From: Plasticicumulans lactativorans
GTDB lineage: Bacteria; Pseudomonadota; Gammaproteobacteria; Competibacterales; Competibacteraceae
Assembly: GCF_004341245.1 (NCBI RefSeq)
Contig: NZ_SLWY01000006.1
Coordinates: 62,001 to 126,000, forward strand
Reading direction: 5' to 3'
Length of the DNA stretch: 64,000 nt
Each line of letters starts with the position of its first letter. Positions within the stretch are counted from its first letter, which is position 1. The notes below the pieces were generated by a model. The model saw only the letters and a program-made list of their open reading frames with translations, was not told the DNA's origin and searched no databases. Both the position numbers and the translations under genes were made by a program. Shown piece after piece: positions 44,220-54,239 of the stretch.

Positions 44220-45719
44220 ATGAACATCGACGATCTGCTGCAATCCCTCGGCCTCGCTCCCGCCACGCTGCACGACGGCACGCTCATCGCGCGCTCGCCG
44301 ATCGACGGCGCCCCCCTGGCGCGGGTCCGCGAGCACACCCCGGACGAGGCCGCGGCCGCAATCGCCCGCGCGCACGCCGCCTTCCTCACCTGGCGCACGC
44401 TGCCGGCGCCGCGGCGCGGCGAGCTGGTGCGCCTGTTCGGCGAGGAACTGCGCGCGCACAAGGCCGCGCTCGGGCGCCTGGTGTCGATCGAGGCGGGCAA
44501 GATCGCCGCCGAAGGCGCCGGCGAGGTGCAGGAGATGATCGACATCTGCGACTTCGCCGTCGGCCTGTCGCGCCAGCTCTACGGCCTGACCATCGCCAGC
44601 GAGCGCCCCGGCCACCGCATGATGGAAACCTGGCACCCGCTCGGCGTGGTCGGCGTGATCAGCGCGTTCAACTTCCCGGTGGCGGTGTGGAGCTGGAACG
44701 CCGCGCTCGCGCTGGTGTGCGGCGACGCCGTGGTGTGGAAGCCGTCGGAGAAGACCCCGCTGACCGCGCTGGCCTGCCAGGCGCTGTTCGCGCGCGCCGC
44801 CGCGCGCTTCGGCGACGCGCCCGCGGGGCTCAGCGAGCTGCTGATCGGCGCGCGCGCGATCGGCGAGGTGCTGGTCGACGACCCGCGCGTCGCGCTGGTG
44901 TCGGCCACCGGCAGCACGCGCATGGGCCGCGAGGTGGGGCCGCGCGTCGCCGCGCGCTTCGGCCGCAGCCTGCTCGAACTCGGCGGCAACAACGCCATCA
45001 TCGTCGCCCCGTCGGCCGACCTCGACCTCGCCGTGCGCGGCATCCTGTTCGGGGCGATCGGTACCGCCGGCCAGCGCTGCACCACCACGCGGCGGCTGAT
45101 CGTGCACGAGGCGGTCGCCGATGAACTCGTCGCCCGCCTGCAGCGCGCCTACGCCAGCGCCCGCATCGGCCATCCGCTCGAAGCCGGCACGCTGGTCGGC
45201 CCGCTGATCGACGCCGCCGCCTTCGACGCCATGCAGGCCGCGCTGGCGTCGGCGCGCGCCGACGGCGGGCGGGTGTTCGGTGGCGAGCGGGTGCTGCACG
45301 AGCGCTTCCCCGACGCCCACTACGTCACGCCGGCGCTGGTCGAGATGCCCGCGCAGACGCCGGGCGTCTGCCACGAGACCTTCGCGCCGATCCTCTACGT
45401 GCTGCGCTACCGGGACTTCGACGCGGCGATCGAACTGCAGAACGACGTCCCGCAGGGCCTGAGTTCGGCGCTCTTCACCACCGACCTGCGCGAGGCCGAG
45501 CGCTTCGTCTCGGCGACCGGCTCGGACTGCGGCATCGCCAACGTCAACATCGGCACCAGCGGCGCCGAGATCGGCGGTGCCTTCGGCGGCGAGAAGGAAA
45601 CCGGCGGCGGGCGCGAGTCGGGTTCCGACGCGTGGCGCGCCTACATGCGCCGCGCCACCAACACCATCAACTACTCGCGCGAACTGCCGCTCGCGCAGGG
45701 CATCAGTTTCGGCGACTGA
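44220..45719 (+). CDS. aldehyde dehydrogenase, ALDH7 / aminoadipate-semialdehyde type
   Basis: 499 residues. Features of the ALDH7 group: ISAFNFPVAVWSWNAALAL, KPSEKTPLTALA, the catalytic Glu in LLELGGNNAI and the nucleophile Cys in GTAGQRCTTTRRL, plus the C-terminal GAFGGEKETGGGRESGSDAW, which is characteristic of antiquitin and AmaB. Family members oxidise alpha-aminoadipate semialdehyde (piperideine-6-carboxylate) in lysine and pipecolate breakdown, or related aldehydes. It follows the TPP gene by 32 bases. The family is clear; the pathway is inferred. Confidence 0.88.
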   Translation: MNIDDLLQSLGLAPATLHDGTLIARSPIDGAPLARVREHTPDEAAAAIARAHAAFLTWRTLPAPRRGELVRLFGEELRAHKAALGRLVSIEAGKIAAEGAGEVQEMIDICDFAVGLSRQLYGLTIASERPGHRMMETWHPLGVVGVISAFNFPVAVWSWNAALALVCGDAVVWKPSEKTPLTALACQALFARAAARFGDAPAGLSELLIGARAIGEVLVDDPRVALVSATGSTRMGREVGPRVAARFGRSLLELGGNNAIIVAPSADLDLAVRGILFGAIGTAGQRCTTTRRLIVHEAVADELVARLQRAYASARIGHPLEAGTLVGPLIDAAAFDAMQAALASARADGGRVFGGERVLHERFPDAHYVTPALVEMPAQTPGVCHETFAPILYVLRYRDFDAAIELQNDVPQGLSSALFTTDLREAERFVSATGSDCGIANVNIGTSGAEIGGAFGGEKETGGGRESGSDAWRAYMRRATNTINYSRELPLAQGISFGD

Positions 45720-45737
45720 ACGAGGTGATCGACGACG

Positions 45738-46076
45738 ATGGACCCCATCGACTGGAGCGATTTCGAGCGGGTGGAACTGCGCATCGGCACGGTGGTCGAC
45801 GTGCAGCCGTTCCCGGAGGCGCGCAAGCCGGCCTGGAAGGTGTGGGTGGACTTCGGCCCCGAGCTGGGCGTCAGGAAGTCGAGCGCGCAGATCACGCGGC
45901 ACTACGCGCGGGAGGATCTGCTCGGGCGCCAGGTGGTGGGGGTGGTGAACTTTCCGCCACGCCAGATCGGGCCGTTCCGCTCCGAATTCCTGCTGACGGG
46001 CTTCGTCGATGCCGACGGCGGCGTGGTGATCGCCGTGCCGGAGCGCCCGGTGCCGAACGGCGCCAGGCTGTGCTGA
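45738..46076 (+). CDS. csaA: CsaA-like tRNA-binding domain protein
   Basis: 112 residues, a single OB-fold tRNA-binding domain ([50 protein letters not shown]). CsaA dimers were described as secretion-associated chaperones and resemble the C-terminal domain of MetG. A GAGGTGAT site and an 18-base gap place it at the end of the XRE-TPP-ALDH operon, although its job may be unrelated. Confidence 0.9.
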   Translation: MDPIDWSDFERVELRIGTVVDVQPFPEARKPAWKVWVDFGPELGVRKSSAQITRHYAREDLLGRQVVGVVNFPPRQIGPFRSEFLLTGFVDADGGVVIAVPERPVPNGARLC

Positions 46077-46123
46077 AAGCCCGGCCGCCCGATGCGCTCA
46101 CCGGGCGGCCGGACGGGTGACGA

Positions 46124-46603
46124 TCAGCTGTCGCTGTCGATGCGCTTGACGGCGACCCTGGCCAGTCCCTGGTGCGTCAGCCCGATCTCGCGCGCCGCCG
46201 CCGGCGACAGGTCGACGAGGCGGCCGTGACGCTGGAAGCCGCCGCGGTCGTTGATGCGCACGACCACGCTCTTGCCGTTGCGCAGGTTGGTGACGCGCGC
46301 GAGCGAACCGATCGGCAGGGAGTTGTGCGCGGCGGTGAGTTCGCCGGGGTTGAAGCGTTCGCCCGAGGCGGTCCGGCGACCGGCGAAGCGCGAACTGTAG
46401 TAGGACGCGACGCCGACCTGCCCGTTCGCGGCGCGGCTGGTCTGGCCGGCATCCCGGTCGGCCTTCGCCAGACTGCGCTTGTGCGTCTGGTGGTGATGGC
46501 GGGCGCTATCCGTGGCGGAGAAGGCCGGCTGTGCGGCGATCGTCAACAGGCCCAGCAGTGCTGCGCACCGCCAGGCGGCGCGGGCTCGATGTGGCTTGTG
46601 CAT
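46124..46603 (-). CDS. rlpA: RlpA-like septal-ring lytic transglycosylase (DPBB domain)
   Basis: 159 residues from the ATG at 46603, preferred over 46618 because GGTGGA lies just before it. The signal peptide ends near QPAFSA (about residue 30). A His/Lys-rich linker leads to the double-psi beta-barrel: GVASYYSSRFAGRRTASGERF, TAAHNSLPIGS and VRINDRGGF. RlpA-type enzymes cleave denuded glycan strands at division sites. The SPOR domain of longer relatives is missing and there is no lipobox, so this is a short secreted version. Confidence 0.87.
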   Translation of the reverse strand: MHKPHRARAAWRCAALLGLLTIAAQPAFSATDSARHHHQTHKRSLAKADRDAGQTSRAANGQVGVASYYSSRFAGRRTASGERFNPGELTAAHNSLPIGSLARVTNLRNGKSVVVRINDRGGFQRHGRLVDLSPAAAREIGLTHQGLARVAVKRIDSDS

Positions 46604-46806
46604 ATTGATTTCCACCATGAAGCGTGATCTTGGTCACTTTTTAACCCATAAAGAGGCCCCTGCAAAACCTTTGTTGACATATTTGTGCATACGCAACAAA
46701 TCAATCCGTTCAGTCACATGCGTATGTCTTCTGTAAGAAACCCGGTTTCATCCCAACGTTCGTGACTATCGCGCTGTAGCCGACATGTAGCCTGCGAGGC
46801 ACCGTT

Positions 46807-47409
46807 TCACGCCCCGTGCCAGCGGGCGAGCAGGCGCTCGCGGTTCAGTTCCAGCCACTGCAGGGCGATGATCGCGGCGGCCGAGTTGACGCGGCCGTCG
46901 GCGAGCATCGCCAGCGCCTCGGCACGCGGGACGACGTGCACGCGGATGTCCTCGTGCTCGTGGGCGAGGCCGTGGATGCCGCCGGCACCGCGGGCATCGA
47001 CGCGCGCCAGGTAGAGCGAGGTGCTTTCCGAACTGCCGCCCGGGCTGCACAGGTAGTCGGTGATGTGCTCGAGCGCGAGCACGTGGCAGCCCGCCTCCTC
47101 CTCGGTTTCGCGCCGTGCCACCTCGGCGGCGGTCTCGCCGGCGCCGATCATCCCGGCGACGATCTCGTACAGCCACGGGCCGCGCGGCGCCGCCAGCGCG
47201 CCGATGCGGAACTGCTCGATGAGCACGACGGCATCGAGGTCGGGGTCGAACAGCAGCACGGCGGCGGCGTTGCCGCGCTCCAGGCACAGGCGGTGCAGCT
47301 CGGCGCTGCTGCCGCCGGCGAACAGCTCGTGGCGCACCCGGTACTCGGCGAGGGTGAAGAAGCCGCGGTAGGCTTCCCCGCGCCCGAGGATCTCGTAGGC
47401 GTACTTCAT
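46807..47409 (-). CDS. nudF: Nudix hydrolase, ADP-ribose pyrophosphatase type
   Basis: 200 residues. The Nudix box is complete: G-x5-E-x7-R-E-x2-E-E-x-G within GMIGAGETAAEVARRETEEEAG. The N-terminal swapped-domain strands (GFFTLAEYRVRHELFAGG) fit NudF-like ADP-ribose pyrophosphatases, which convert ADP-ribose to AMP and ribose-5-phosphate. The gene diverges from the DUF192 gene 29 bases away. Roughly 200 AT-richer bases separate it from rlpA; TTGACA at 46674-46679 there has no matching -10. Confidence 0.88.
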   Translation of the reverse strand: MKYAYEILGRGEAYRGFFTLAEYRVRHELFAGGSSAELHRLCLERGNAAAVLLFDPDLDAVVLIEQFRIGALAAPRGPWLYEIVAGMIGAGETAAEVARRETEEEAGCHVLALEHITDYLCSPGGSSESTSLYLARVDARGAGGIHGLAHEHEDIRVHVVPRAEALAMLADGRVNSAAAIIALQWLELNRERLLARWHGA

Positions 47410-47438
47410 GGCATTCGGCTCGCGGCTGAGGATGCGAA

Positions 47439-47927
47439 ATGATAGCAGTGCCCCTCCCCCCCACCGCCCGCCCCGCCCGGCGCCTCCTCTACGCGCTCGC
47501 GGTGGGCGTGCTCGGCCTCGCGCTCGTCGGCTGCCGCGCGCGCGAGGCCCGGGTCCGCGTGGACGGCCAGGCCTTCACGGTCGAGATCGCCGAGACGCCC
47601 GAACAGCGCGCGCGCGGCCTGATGTACCGCGCGCAGTTGCCGCCCGACCGCGGCATGCTGTTCGTGCAGCCGCGCGCGGCGGTGGTCAACTTCTGGATGA
47701 AGAACACGCGCATGCCGCTCGACCTGCTGTATTTCGACGTCCGCGGCCGGCTCGTCGAGCTGCACCGCGACACCCCCCCCTGCATCACGGAACCATGCCC
47801 CACCTACCCCAGCCGCGGGGCGGTGCGCTACGTGCTCGAAATCGCCGGCGGCGAGGCCGCCCGCCGCGGCATCCGCCCCGGGGCGCGCCTCCAGCTCGGT
47901 GCGCTCACGTTCGAGCCGACGCCGTGA
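47439..47927 (+). CDS. DUF192 lipoprotein
   Basis: 162 residues. The signal peptide ends in the lipobox LVGC with Cys32. The DUF192 domain contains ETPEQRARGLMYRAQLPPDRGMLF and NFWMKNTRMPLDLLYFD, a compact barrel of unknown function found across bacteria and archaea. A likely outer- or inner-membrane lipoprotein facing the periplasm. It lies 84 bases ahead of the copper ATPase gene on the same strand. Confidence 0.88.
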   Translation: MIAVPLPPTARPARRLLYALAVGVLGLALVGCRAREARVRVDGQAFTVEIAETPEQRARGLMYRAQLPPDRGMLFVQPRAAVVNFWMKNTRMPLDLLYFDVRGRLVELHRDTPPCITEPCPTYPSRGAVRYVLEIAGGEAARRGIRPGARLQLGALTFEPTP

Positions 47928-48011
47928 GCCCGCCACCGGCACCGTGCTTTCGCGCCGGCGCCGGCGGGCGCTAGAGTCGCCTGCCCGCCGCCCTCACCGG
48001 GACCCTCGCCG

Positions 48012-50474
48012 ATGAACGCCTCCGTTCCCCCCGCCCCTGCCCTGCCCGCCGCCCTCGACCTCGCGGTGCGCGGCATGAGCTGCGCATCGTGCTCGGCGCG
48101 CGTCGAGGCCGCCCTGCGGGCGGTGCCCGGCGTGCGCTCCGCGCGCGTGAACCTCGCCGCCGAACGCGCGCGCATCGACTTCGAGCCGCCGGCGACCCCT
48201 GCGGCGCTGGTCGCGGCGGTCGAAGGTGCCGGCTACGAGGTGGCGCGGGCGACCTTCGACCTGCCGCTCGAAGGCCTGTCGTGCGCGGCGTGCGTCGCGC
48301 GCGTGGAGAAGGCGCTCGCCGCCGTGCCGGGCGTGCTCGCGGCCAGCGTCAACCTGGCGAGCGCCCGCGCGCGGATCCAGCTCGTCGCCGACACCACCGA
48401 ACTGCGCACGGCGGTGATCGCGGCGGTCGAAGGCGCCGGCTACGGCGTGCCGCAGGCCGCGCCGGCCGCCCCCGGCGAGCCGCCGGCCGAGGACGTGGCG
48501 GCGGCGGCGCGCGAGCGCCGCGAAACCCTGCATCTGGTGCTCGCGCTCGCGCTGTCGGCACCGCTGGTGTTCGGCATGGTGGCGGGCCTCGCGGGCTGGC
48601 ACGCGGCGATGCCGCCGGCCTGGCTGCAGGCGCTGCTCGCGAGCCCGGTGCAGTTCTGGCTCGGCGCGCGCTTCTACGTCGCCGGCTGGAAGGCGGTGCG
48701 CGCCGGCAGCGGCAACATGGACCTGCTGGTCGCGCTCGGCACCAGCGCCGGCTGGCTGCTCAGCACCTGGCTGTGGCTGGCGGCCCCCGCCGGCGCGCCG
48801 GCACATCTTTATTACGAGGCCTCCGCCGTGGTGGTGAGCTTCGTGCTGCTCGGCAAGTGGCTGGAGACGCGCGCCAAGCGACGCACCGGCGCGGCCCTGC
48901 GCGCGCTGATGGACCTGCGCCCGGCGACCGCGCGCGTGCTGCGCGACGGCGCCGAGATCGAACTCGCCGTCGAGCAGGTGCGGGTCGGCGATGTCGTCCG
49001 CGTGCGCCCGGGCGAGCGCGTGGCGGTCGACGGGCGCGTGCGCGCCGGCGGCGGCAGCGTCGACGAGTCGCTGCTGACCGGCGAGAGCCTGCCGATCGAC
49101 AAGCGCCCGGGCGACCGCGTCAGCGGCGGCGCGATCAACCGCGACGGCGTGATCGACTTCGACGTCACCGCCGTCGGCACCGAGACCCTGCTCGCGCAGA
49201 TCGTGCGCCTGGTCGAGGACGCGCAGGCGAGCAAGGCGCCGATCCAGCGCCTGGTGGACCGCGTCGCCGCGGTGTTCGTGCCGGTGGTGCTGGTGATCGC
49301 TGCGCTCACCGTCGCCGGCTGGTGGCTCGCCGGCGCCGGCCTGGAGCCCGCGGTGCTGCACGCGGTGACGGTGCTGGTGATCGCCTGCCCGTGCGCGCTC
49401 GGGCTCGCCACGCCGGCGGCGCTGATGGTCGGCACCGGCGTGGCGGCGCGCCACGGCATCCTGATCCGCGACGCGCAGGCGCTCGAAACCGCGCACCGCA
49501 TCACCACCGTCGCCTTCGACAAGACCGGCACGCTCACCGAGGGCCGCCCGCGCCTGCAGGCGGTGCTGCCGGTGGCGACCGCCGCCGAGGTGCTGGCGCT
49601 CGCCGCGGCGCTGCAGGCCGGCAGCGAGCACCCGCTCGCCCGCGCGGTGCAGGCGGCAGCGTCCACCACCGCGGCGCTGCCGGTCGAGGACTTCCGCGCG
49701 CTGCCGGGGCGCGGCGTGCGCGGGCGCATCGGCGGGCGCGAGGTGCTGCTCGGCACCGGCGCCCTGCTCGCCGAGGCCGGCCTCGCGCCCGACGCCGCGC
49801 TCGCCGCCGAGGCCGTGCGCCTCGCCGCGAGCGGGCACACCGTGTCGTGGCTGGCCGAGACCGTCCCGGCGCCGCGCGTGCTCGGCCTGCTCGCCTTTGC
49901 CGACACGCTCAAGCCGGGCGCGGCGGCGGCGCTCGCCGAACTCGCGCGGCGCGGCATCCGCTGCGTGATGCTGACCGGCGACGGCCGCGGCAGCGCGCAG
50001 GCGATGGCCGCGCAGCTAGGCCTCGGCGAGGTCGTCGCCGAGCTGCTGCCCGCCGGGAAGTCCGCCGCGATCGCCCGCCTCAAGGCCGGCGGCGGCGTGG
50101 TGGCGATGGTCGGCGACGGCATCAACGACGCCCCGGCGCTGGCCGCCGCCGACGTCGGCATCGCCATGGCCAGCGGCACCGACGTCGCCATGCACACCGC
50201 GGCGATCACGCTGATGCGCGGCGAACTCGCGCTGGTGCCGGCGGCGATCGACATCTCGCAGCGCACCTGCCGCAAGATTCGCCAGAACCTGTTCTGGGCC
50301 TTCGTCTACAACGTCGTCGGCCTGCCGCTCGCCGCCTTCGGCGCGCTGAACCCGGTGTTCGCCGGCGCCGCGATGGCGGCGAGCAGCGTCAGCGTCGTCA
50401 CCAACGCCCTGCTGCTGCGGCGCTGGCGGCCGTGGGCGTATGCGGTCCGCATAACAAAGCCTGCAAGCCGATAA
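48012..50474 (+). CDS. copA: copper-translocating P1B-type ATPase
   Basis: 820 residues. Two N-terminal heavy-metal domains have CxxC sites (GMSCASC near residue 24 and GLSCAAC near 95). Eight membrane helices are expected, with the metal-selectivity motif CPC in [15 protein letters not shown]. The actuator TGES, phosphorylation DKTGTLTEG and hinge [12 protein letters not shown] are all present. CPC with CxxC domains indicates Cu+ (or Ag+) export from the cytoplasm. No CueR gene or copper chaperone adjoins. The last ten codons run into sequence that looks like the edge of the accessory patch downstream. Confidence 0.94.
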   Translation: MNASVPPAPALPAALDLAVRGMSCASCSARVEAALRAVPGVRSARVNLAAERARIDFEPPATPAALVAAVEGAGYEVARATFDLPLEGLSCAACVARVEKALAAVPGVLAASVNLASARARIQLVADTTELRTAVIAAVEGAGYGVPQAAPAAPGEPPAEDVAAAARERRETLHLVLALALSAPLVFGMVAGLAGWHAAMPPAWLQALLASPVQFWLGARFYVAGWKAVRAGSGNMDLLVALGTSAGWLLSTWLWLAAPAGAPAHLYYEASAVVVSFVLLGKWLETRAKRRTGAALRALMDLRPATARVLRDGAEIELAVEQVRVGDVVRVRPGERVAVDGRVRAGGGSVDESLLTGESLPIDKRPGDRVSGGAINRDGVIDFDVTAVGTETLLAQIVRLVEDAQASKAPIQRLVDRVAAVFVPVVLVIAALTVAGWWLAGAGLEPAVLHAVTVLVIACPCALGLATPAALMVGTGVAARHGILIRDAQALETAHRITTVAFDKTGTLTEGRPRLQAVLPVATAAEVLALAAALQAGSEHPLARAVQAAASTTAALPVEDFRALPGRGVRGRIGGREVLLGTGALLAEAGLAPDAALAAEAVRLAASGHTVSWLAETVPAPRVLGLLAFADTLKPGAAAALAELARRGIRCVMLTGDGRGSAQAMAAQLGLGEVVAELLPAGKSAAIARLKAGGGVVAMVGDGINDAPALAAADVGIAMASGTDVAMHTAAITLMRGELALVPAAIDISQRTCRKIRQNLFWAFVYNVVGLPLAAFGALNPVFAGAAMAASSVSVVTNALLLRRWRPWAYAVRITKPASR

Positions 50475-50513
50475 CATGTTGAGCATCAAGTGTTTTATGA
50501 AACGCCACAATGG

Positions 50514-50572
50514 GTGTCAGGCGGATGGATCGCTGCGCTATTTTTTATTGCGGCGATCCGTCCGCCTGACAC
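50514..50572. repeat. long imperfect inverted repeat
   Basis: 20-base arms (50514-50533 and 50553-50572) starting GTGTCAGGCGGA match with a single T/C difference (a G-U pair in RNA) around a 19-base loop containing TTTTTT. There is no T-run after the second arm, so it is not a standard terminator. It may be a REP/MITE-like unit marking the edge of the accessory patch. Confidence 0.8.
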
Positions 50573-50698
50573 GCGAAAAGTTCCCGGGCGCAGCCTTGTC
50601 AAGCAACTGATCGATCGCTACTTTTCGGGGAATATCCCGCGACTGCTGGCGTGTTTAGACGGCCGATCGGCCGCCTACTTGTAGTTGGACGTAATCAC

Positions 50699-50920
50699 AT
50701 GACACATCATCCTCACCTAGACCAACTCGCCGGAAAGCTATTCCATATCTTCTCAAGAACGGAATATGCACTGAAGGCTGCGGGGTATAACAACGGAGAT
50801 GGAGCAGCGAAAGCAAATTGGAGAAAATTTGCCCTTGCAGTTGAAAATCTAATCGCCAACCCAACAGATCAAGAGCGGACGTTCAAACGGCGTTGCCGTT
50901 TGAACGTTGCCCACTTTTAA
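50699..50920 (+). CDS. small orphan protein, possibly truncated
   Basis: 73 residues, not recognised. The N-terminal part (HLDQLAGKLFHIFSRTEYAL, then NWRKFALAVENLIANP) looks like the start of a larger helical protein. The last 15 residues are encoded by a palindrome that also ends the frame, suggesting the gene was cut short. Base composition is clearly AT-richer than the flanking chromosome. GTTGGAC lies 8 bases before the ATG, matching the GTTRRRY boundary of integron cassettes. No strong ribosome-binding site is seen. Confidence 0.55.
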   Translation: MTHHPHLDQLAGKLFHIFSRTEYALKAAGYNNGDGAAKANWRKFALAVENLIANPTDQERTFKRRCRLNVAHF

Positions 50921-50928
50921 TATTAGAG
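50859..50928 (+). other. attC-like element (tentative)
   Basis: ACCCAAC (50859-50865) fits the RYYYAAC box of integron attC sites. It is followed by a perfect 13-bp inverted repeat with a 3-base loop (50879-50907) and, at the right end, TTAGAGC (50922-50928) just before the next ATG. The base before TTAGAGC is A rather than the G expected at the recombination point, and the L boxes pair poorly. It may be a decayed attC or a coincidence. Confidence 0.3.
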
Positions 50929-50931
50929 CGC

Positions 50932-51714
50932 ATGAACAACGACCCGTTCGAATCGATCAGAGCCGCGCACGAGAAGGTTGTGGCGAATCACGCCGCACTT
51001 CGTTCGTCGGAGCCATTTGTAGCCCAAACAAAGCGGCTTCAGCGACTGACGGAGGGCGTCACTTTCGGCATTCACGCCATGTGGATGATGTCGACGCGGT
51101 CCTCGACCTACGACGAATTCTTGTCGTTCCGGTTCATAGACGATACGCTGCAATCCGTGGTAGCCGTGTGGTCCCTGGCAAGAGAGGGGCAGCTGACCGT
51201 GGCTAAGCGCGAACTGCGCTACCTGCTCGAGTCCGTGTCAAAGCATGTCTATGCGGATCTGAAGCTCATGGGCAAGCCTTTGGCGGAGAAGATCACCTTC
51301 CTCGCTGACCACATCCCCAGTTCCTCAGTCTCCTTTGTCGAGGACTTCCGCCTTTACAGCTACTCAGATCCCGAGAACAAGGCTTTCATGGGCGAAATCA
51401 AGAGCCAGTATTCGTCGCTGTGCCGGTACGTCCATCGCTCCCCCGAGCAAGTACAGGAGTCTTTGCGGTTGCTGACCCAGGGTATTTCCCCCGGGTTCGA
51501 AACGCCCAAGCAGTTGGAGTCCTTCGTCCGTGAACTTGAACGCGTGTACGATGTGCTGCTCGTTCTTCTGTTCAACGCGCTCGGCCCCGGCCTAGCGGGT
51601 GATGTTTTTGTTCATATGTTAGACGATCACCGCACTTGGCCGTATCACAAGACGCGGTTTACGAAGCTGTTTTCGAGAGAGTTCGATTACAAGGCGGAGC
51701 GCCGTCCGCTCTAA
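50932..51714 (+). CDS. orphan protein of unknown function in AT-richer patch
   Basis: 260 residues from ATG 50932 (MNNDPFESIRAAHEKVVANH). No domain recognised. The protein is mostly helical, with DDTLQSVVAVWSLAREGQLTVAKRELRYLLESVSKHVYADL resembling the core of abortive-infection- or HEPN-like helical proteins, but without a clear R-x4-6-H site; that resemblance is only a hint. The stop codon lies inside GCTCTAAC, and the gene is preceded by TTAGAGC, its exact complement, as in integron cassettes. Codon use differs from the neighbours. Confidence 0.7.
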   Translation: MNNDPFESIRAAHEKVVANHAALRSSEPFVAQTKRLQRLTEGVTFGIHAMWMMSTRSSTYDEFLSFRFIDDTLQSVVAVWSLAREGQLTVAKRELRYLLESVSKHVYADLKLMGKPLAEKITFLADHIPSSSVSFVEDFRLYSYSDPENKAFMGEIKSQYSSLCRYVHRSPEQVQESLRLLTQGISPGFETPKQLESFVRELERVYDVLLVLLFNALGPGLAGDVFVHMLDDHRTWPYHKTRFTKLFSREFDYKAERRPL

Positions 51715-51811
51715 CATGCCGGTCAACTCCGACGTTACAGCGCTGATCGATTGATTTCTCCACAGCGGACTATTTGCCAGGCATTGATTCATCAAGCCCG
51801 AGGAGACTGAA

Positions 51812-52216
51812 ATGGCATTCATCCTGATACCCGTCGCAACGAATCGGATCAACCATCTGATTCTCCATCATGACGGGCAATCCGGTACCGCGCTGACGAT
51901 CGACTGTCCGAGCAAGACCTATCTGGAAGAAGTGTATGGCATGTTTTCAACCATGGATGGCCATGAAATATACAACCACGATGAAGGATCGGATGCGCGC
52001 TTCCACGATCAACTGCACGCGGATATGCAGGTGGCGATGAACACCACCAGTATCGGTACTCTGACGAATTTCCACCAGCATTGGGTCAGTCGGGATTACA
52101 AGAGCAGCAAGCTCCTGTTCGGTCACGCCAATAACATTCTCAAGCTGTTCAAGGCGAAGAACTGGATCAGCGGGGCTGACATGAAGAGCGCGTTCCAGCA
52201 GGCCTATACGGGGTAA
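51812..52216 (+). CDS. orphan small protein of unknown function
   Basis: 134 residues from an ATG with a good GAGGAGA site. Not recognised; no membrane segment or signal peptide. It is rich in His, Asn and Asp (NHLILHHDGQ, MDGHEIYNHDEGSDARFHD), with a helical C-terminus (SSKLLFGHANNILKLFKAKN). Composition is AT-richer than the chromosome average, as for the preceding two genes, pointing to recent acquisition. A GCCGCC/GGCGGC hairpin (52227-52243) follows. Confidence 0.7.
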   Translation: MAFILIPVATNRINHLILHHDGQSGTALTIDCPSKTYLEEVYGMFSTMDGHEIYNHDEGSDARFHDQLHADMQVAMNTTSIGTLTNFHQHWVSRDYKSSKLLFGHANNILKLFKAKNWISGADMKSAFQQAYTG

Positions 52217-52280
52217 CGGGAGCCCCGCCGCCGCAAAGGCGGCCGAGGGCCGGCGTCATCAGAGGCGCCGGTCGCGCGGC

Positions 52281-53254
52281 TCAGCCGATGCGTTCGACGT
52301 GGTGGCAGGCGACCTCGCGCCCGCCGTAGCTGCGCGGTTCGGGGCGGCGGGCGGCGCACTCGCCGTCGGCGTGCGGGCAGCGGGTGTGGAAGGCGCAGCC
52401 CGCCGGCGGGTTCAGCGGTGAGGGCAGTTCGCCGCGCAGCACGCTGCGCCCGGCGCGGCGGTCGGGGTCGAGGCTCGGGGCGGCGGCGAGCAGCGCGCGG
52501 GTGTAGGGGTGCAGCGGCCGCGCGAACACCTCCGCCGAGGCCCCCTGCTCCACCGGCCGGCCGAGGTACATCACCAGCACGTCGTCGGCGATGTGGCGGA
52601 CCACGGCGAGGTCGTGCGAGATGAACACGTAGGCCATGCCGAGCTCGTCCTGCAGGTCCATCAGCAGGTTGAGCACCTGCGCCTGGATCGACACGTCGAG
52701 CGCCGACACCGGTTCGTCGGCCACCACCACGCGCGGCTTCAGCATCAGCGCACGGGCGATCGCGACGCGCTGGCGCTGGCCGCCCGAGAACATGTGCGGG
52801 TAGCGCATGTAGTGCTCGGGGCGCAGGCCGACCTTGGCCATCACCTCGCGCACCCGCGCCTCGCGCTCGACGGAGCCGAGATCGGTGTTGATCGCAAGCG
52901 GCTCGGCGAGGATCGCGCCGATCTTCTTGCGCGGGTTGAGCGAGCCGTAGGGGTTCTGGAAGATGATCTGCACCTGCCGGCGCGCGCGCCGGCGCTCCGC
53001 CTCGCTGGCCGTCGCGTAGTCGCGCCCGTTGAGGCGCAGCGCCCCCGACGACGGCGGCTCGATCAGCGTGAGCTGGCGCGCGAGCGTGGACTTGCCGCAG
53101 CCGCTCTCGCCGACCACGGCGAGGGTGCGGTGCGGCGCCAGCGTGAACGACACGCCGTCGAGCGCCTTCACCGTCGCCTTCGGGGCGAGCCAGCCGCGCG
53201 ACAGCTCGTAGTAGCGGCGCAGGTCCTGCGCCTCCATCACCGCTTCGGGTCCGC

Positions 53255-53258
<4 letters not shown>
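52281..53258 (-). CDS. dppF: dipeptide/oligopeptide ABC transporter ATPase, DppF-like
   Basis: 325 residues. Walker [10 protein letters not shown], signature FSGGQRQR, Walker [12 protein letters not shown] and switch [14 protein letters not shown] are present. The C-terminal oligopeptide/dipeptide transporter extension has cysteines in [14 protein letters not shown], which may bind an iron-sulfur cluster in relatives. It forms a heterodimer with DppD. The start overlaps dppD by 4 bases; this is the last gene of the minus-strand dpp operon. Confidence 0.93.
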
Positions 53259-54235
<977 letters not shown>

Positions 54236-54239
54236 GGCG

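Noticed and set aside
46674-46702. TTGACA as a promoter between rlpA and nudF
   Set aside because: Perfect -35 but no acceptable -10 at 16-18 bases, and no plus-strand gene follows it.
51708-51800. A complete attC site after gene 50932-51714
   Set aside because: The left boxes (GCTCTAAC, then TCAACTCCGAC) are suggestive, but no matching right half with GTTRRRY follows within 100 bases, so only a partial site could be claimed.
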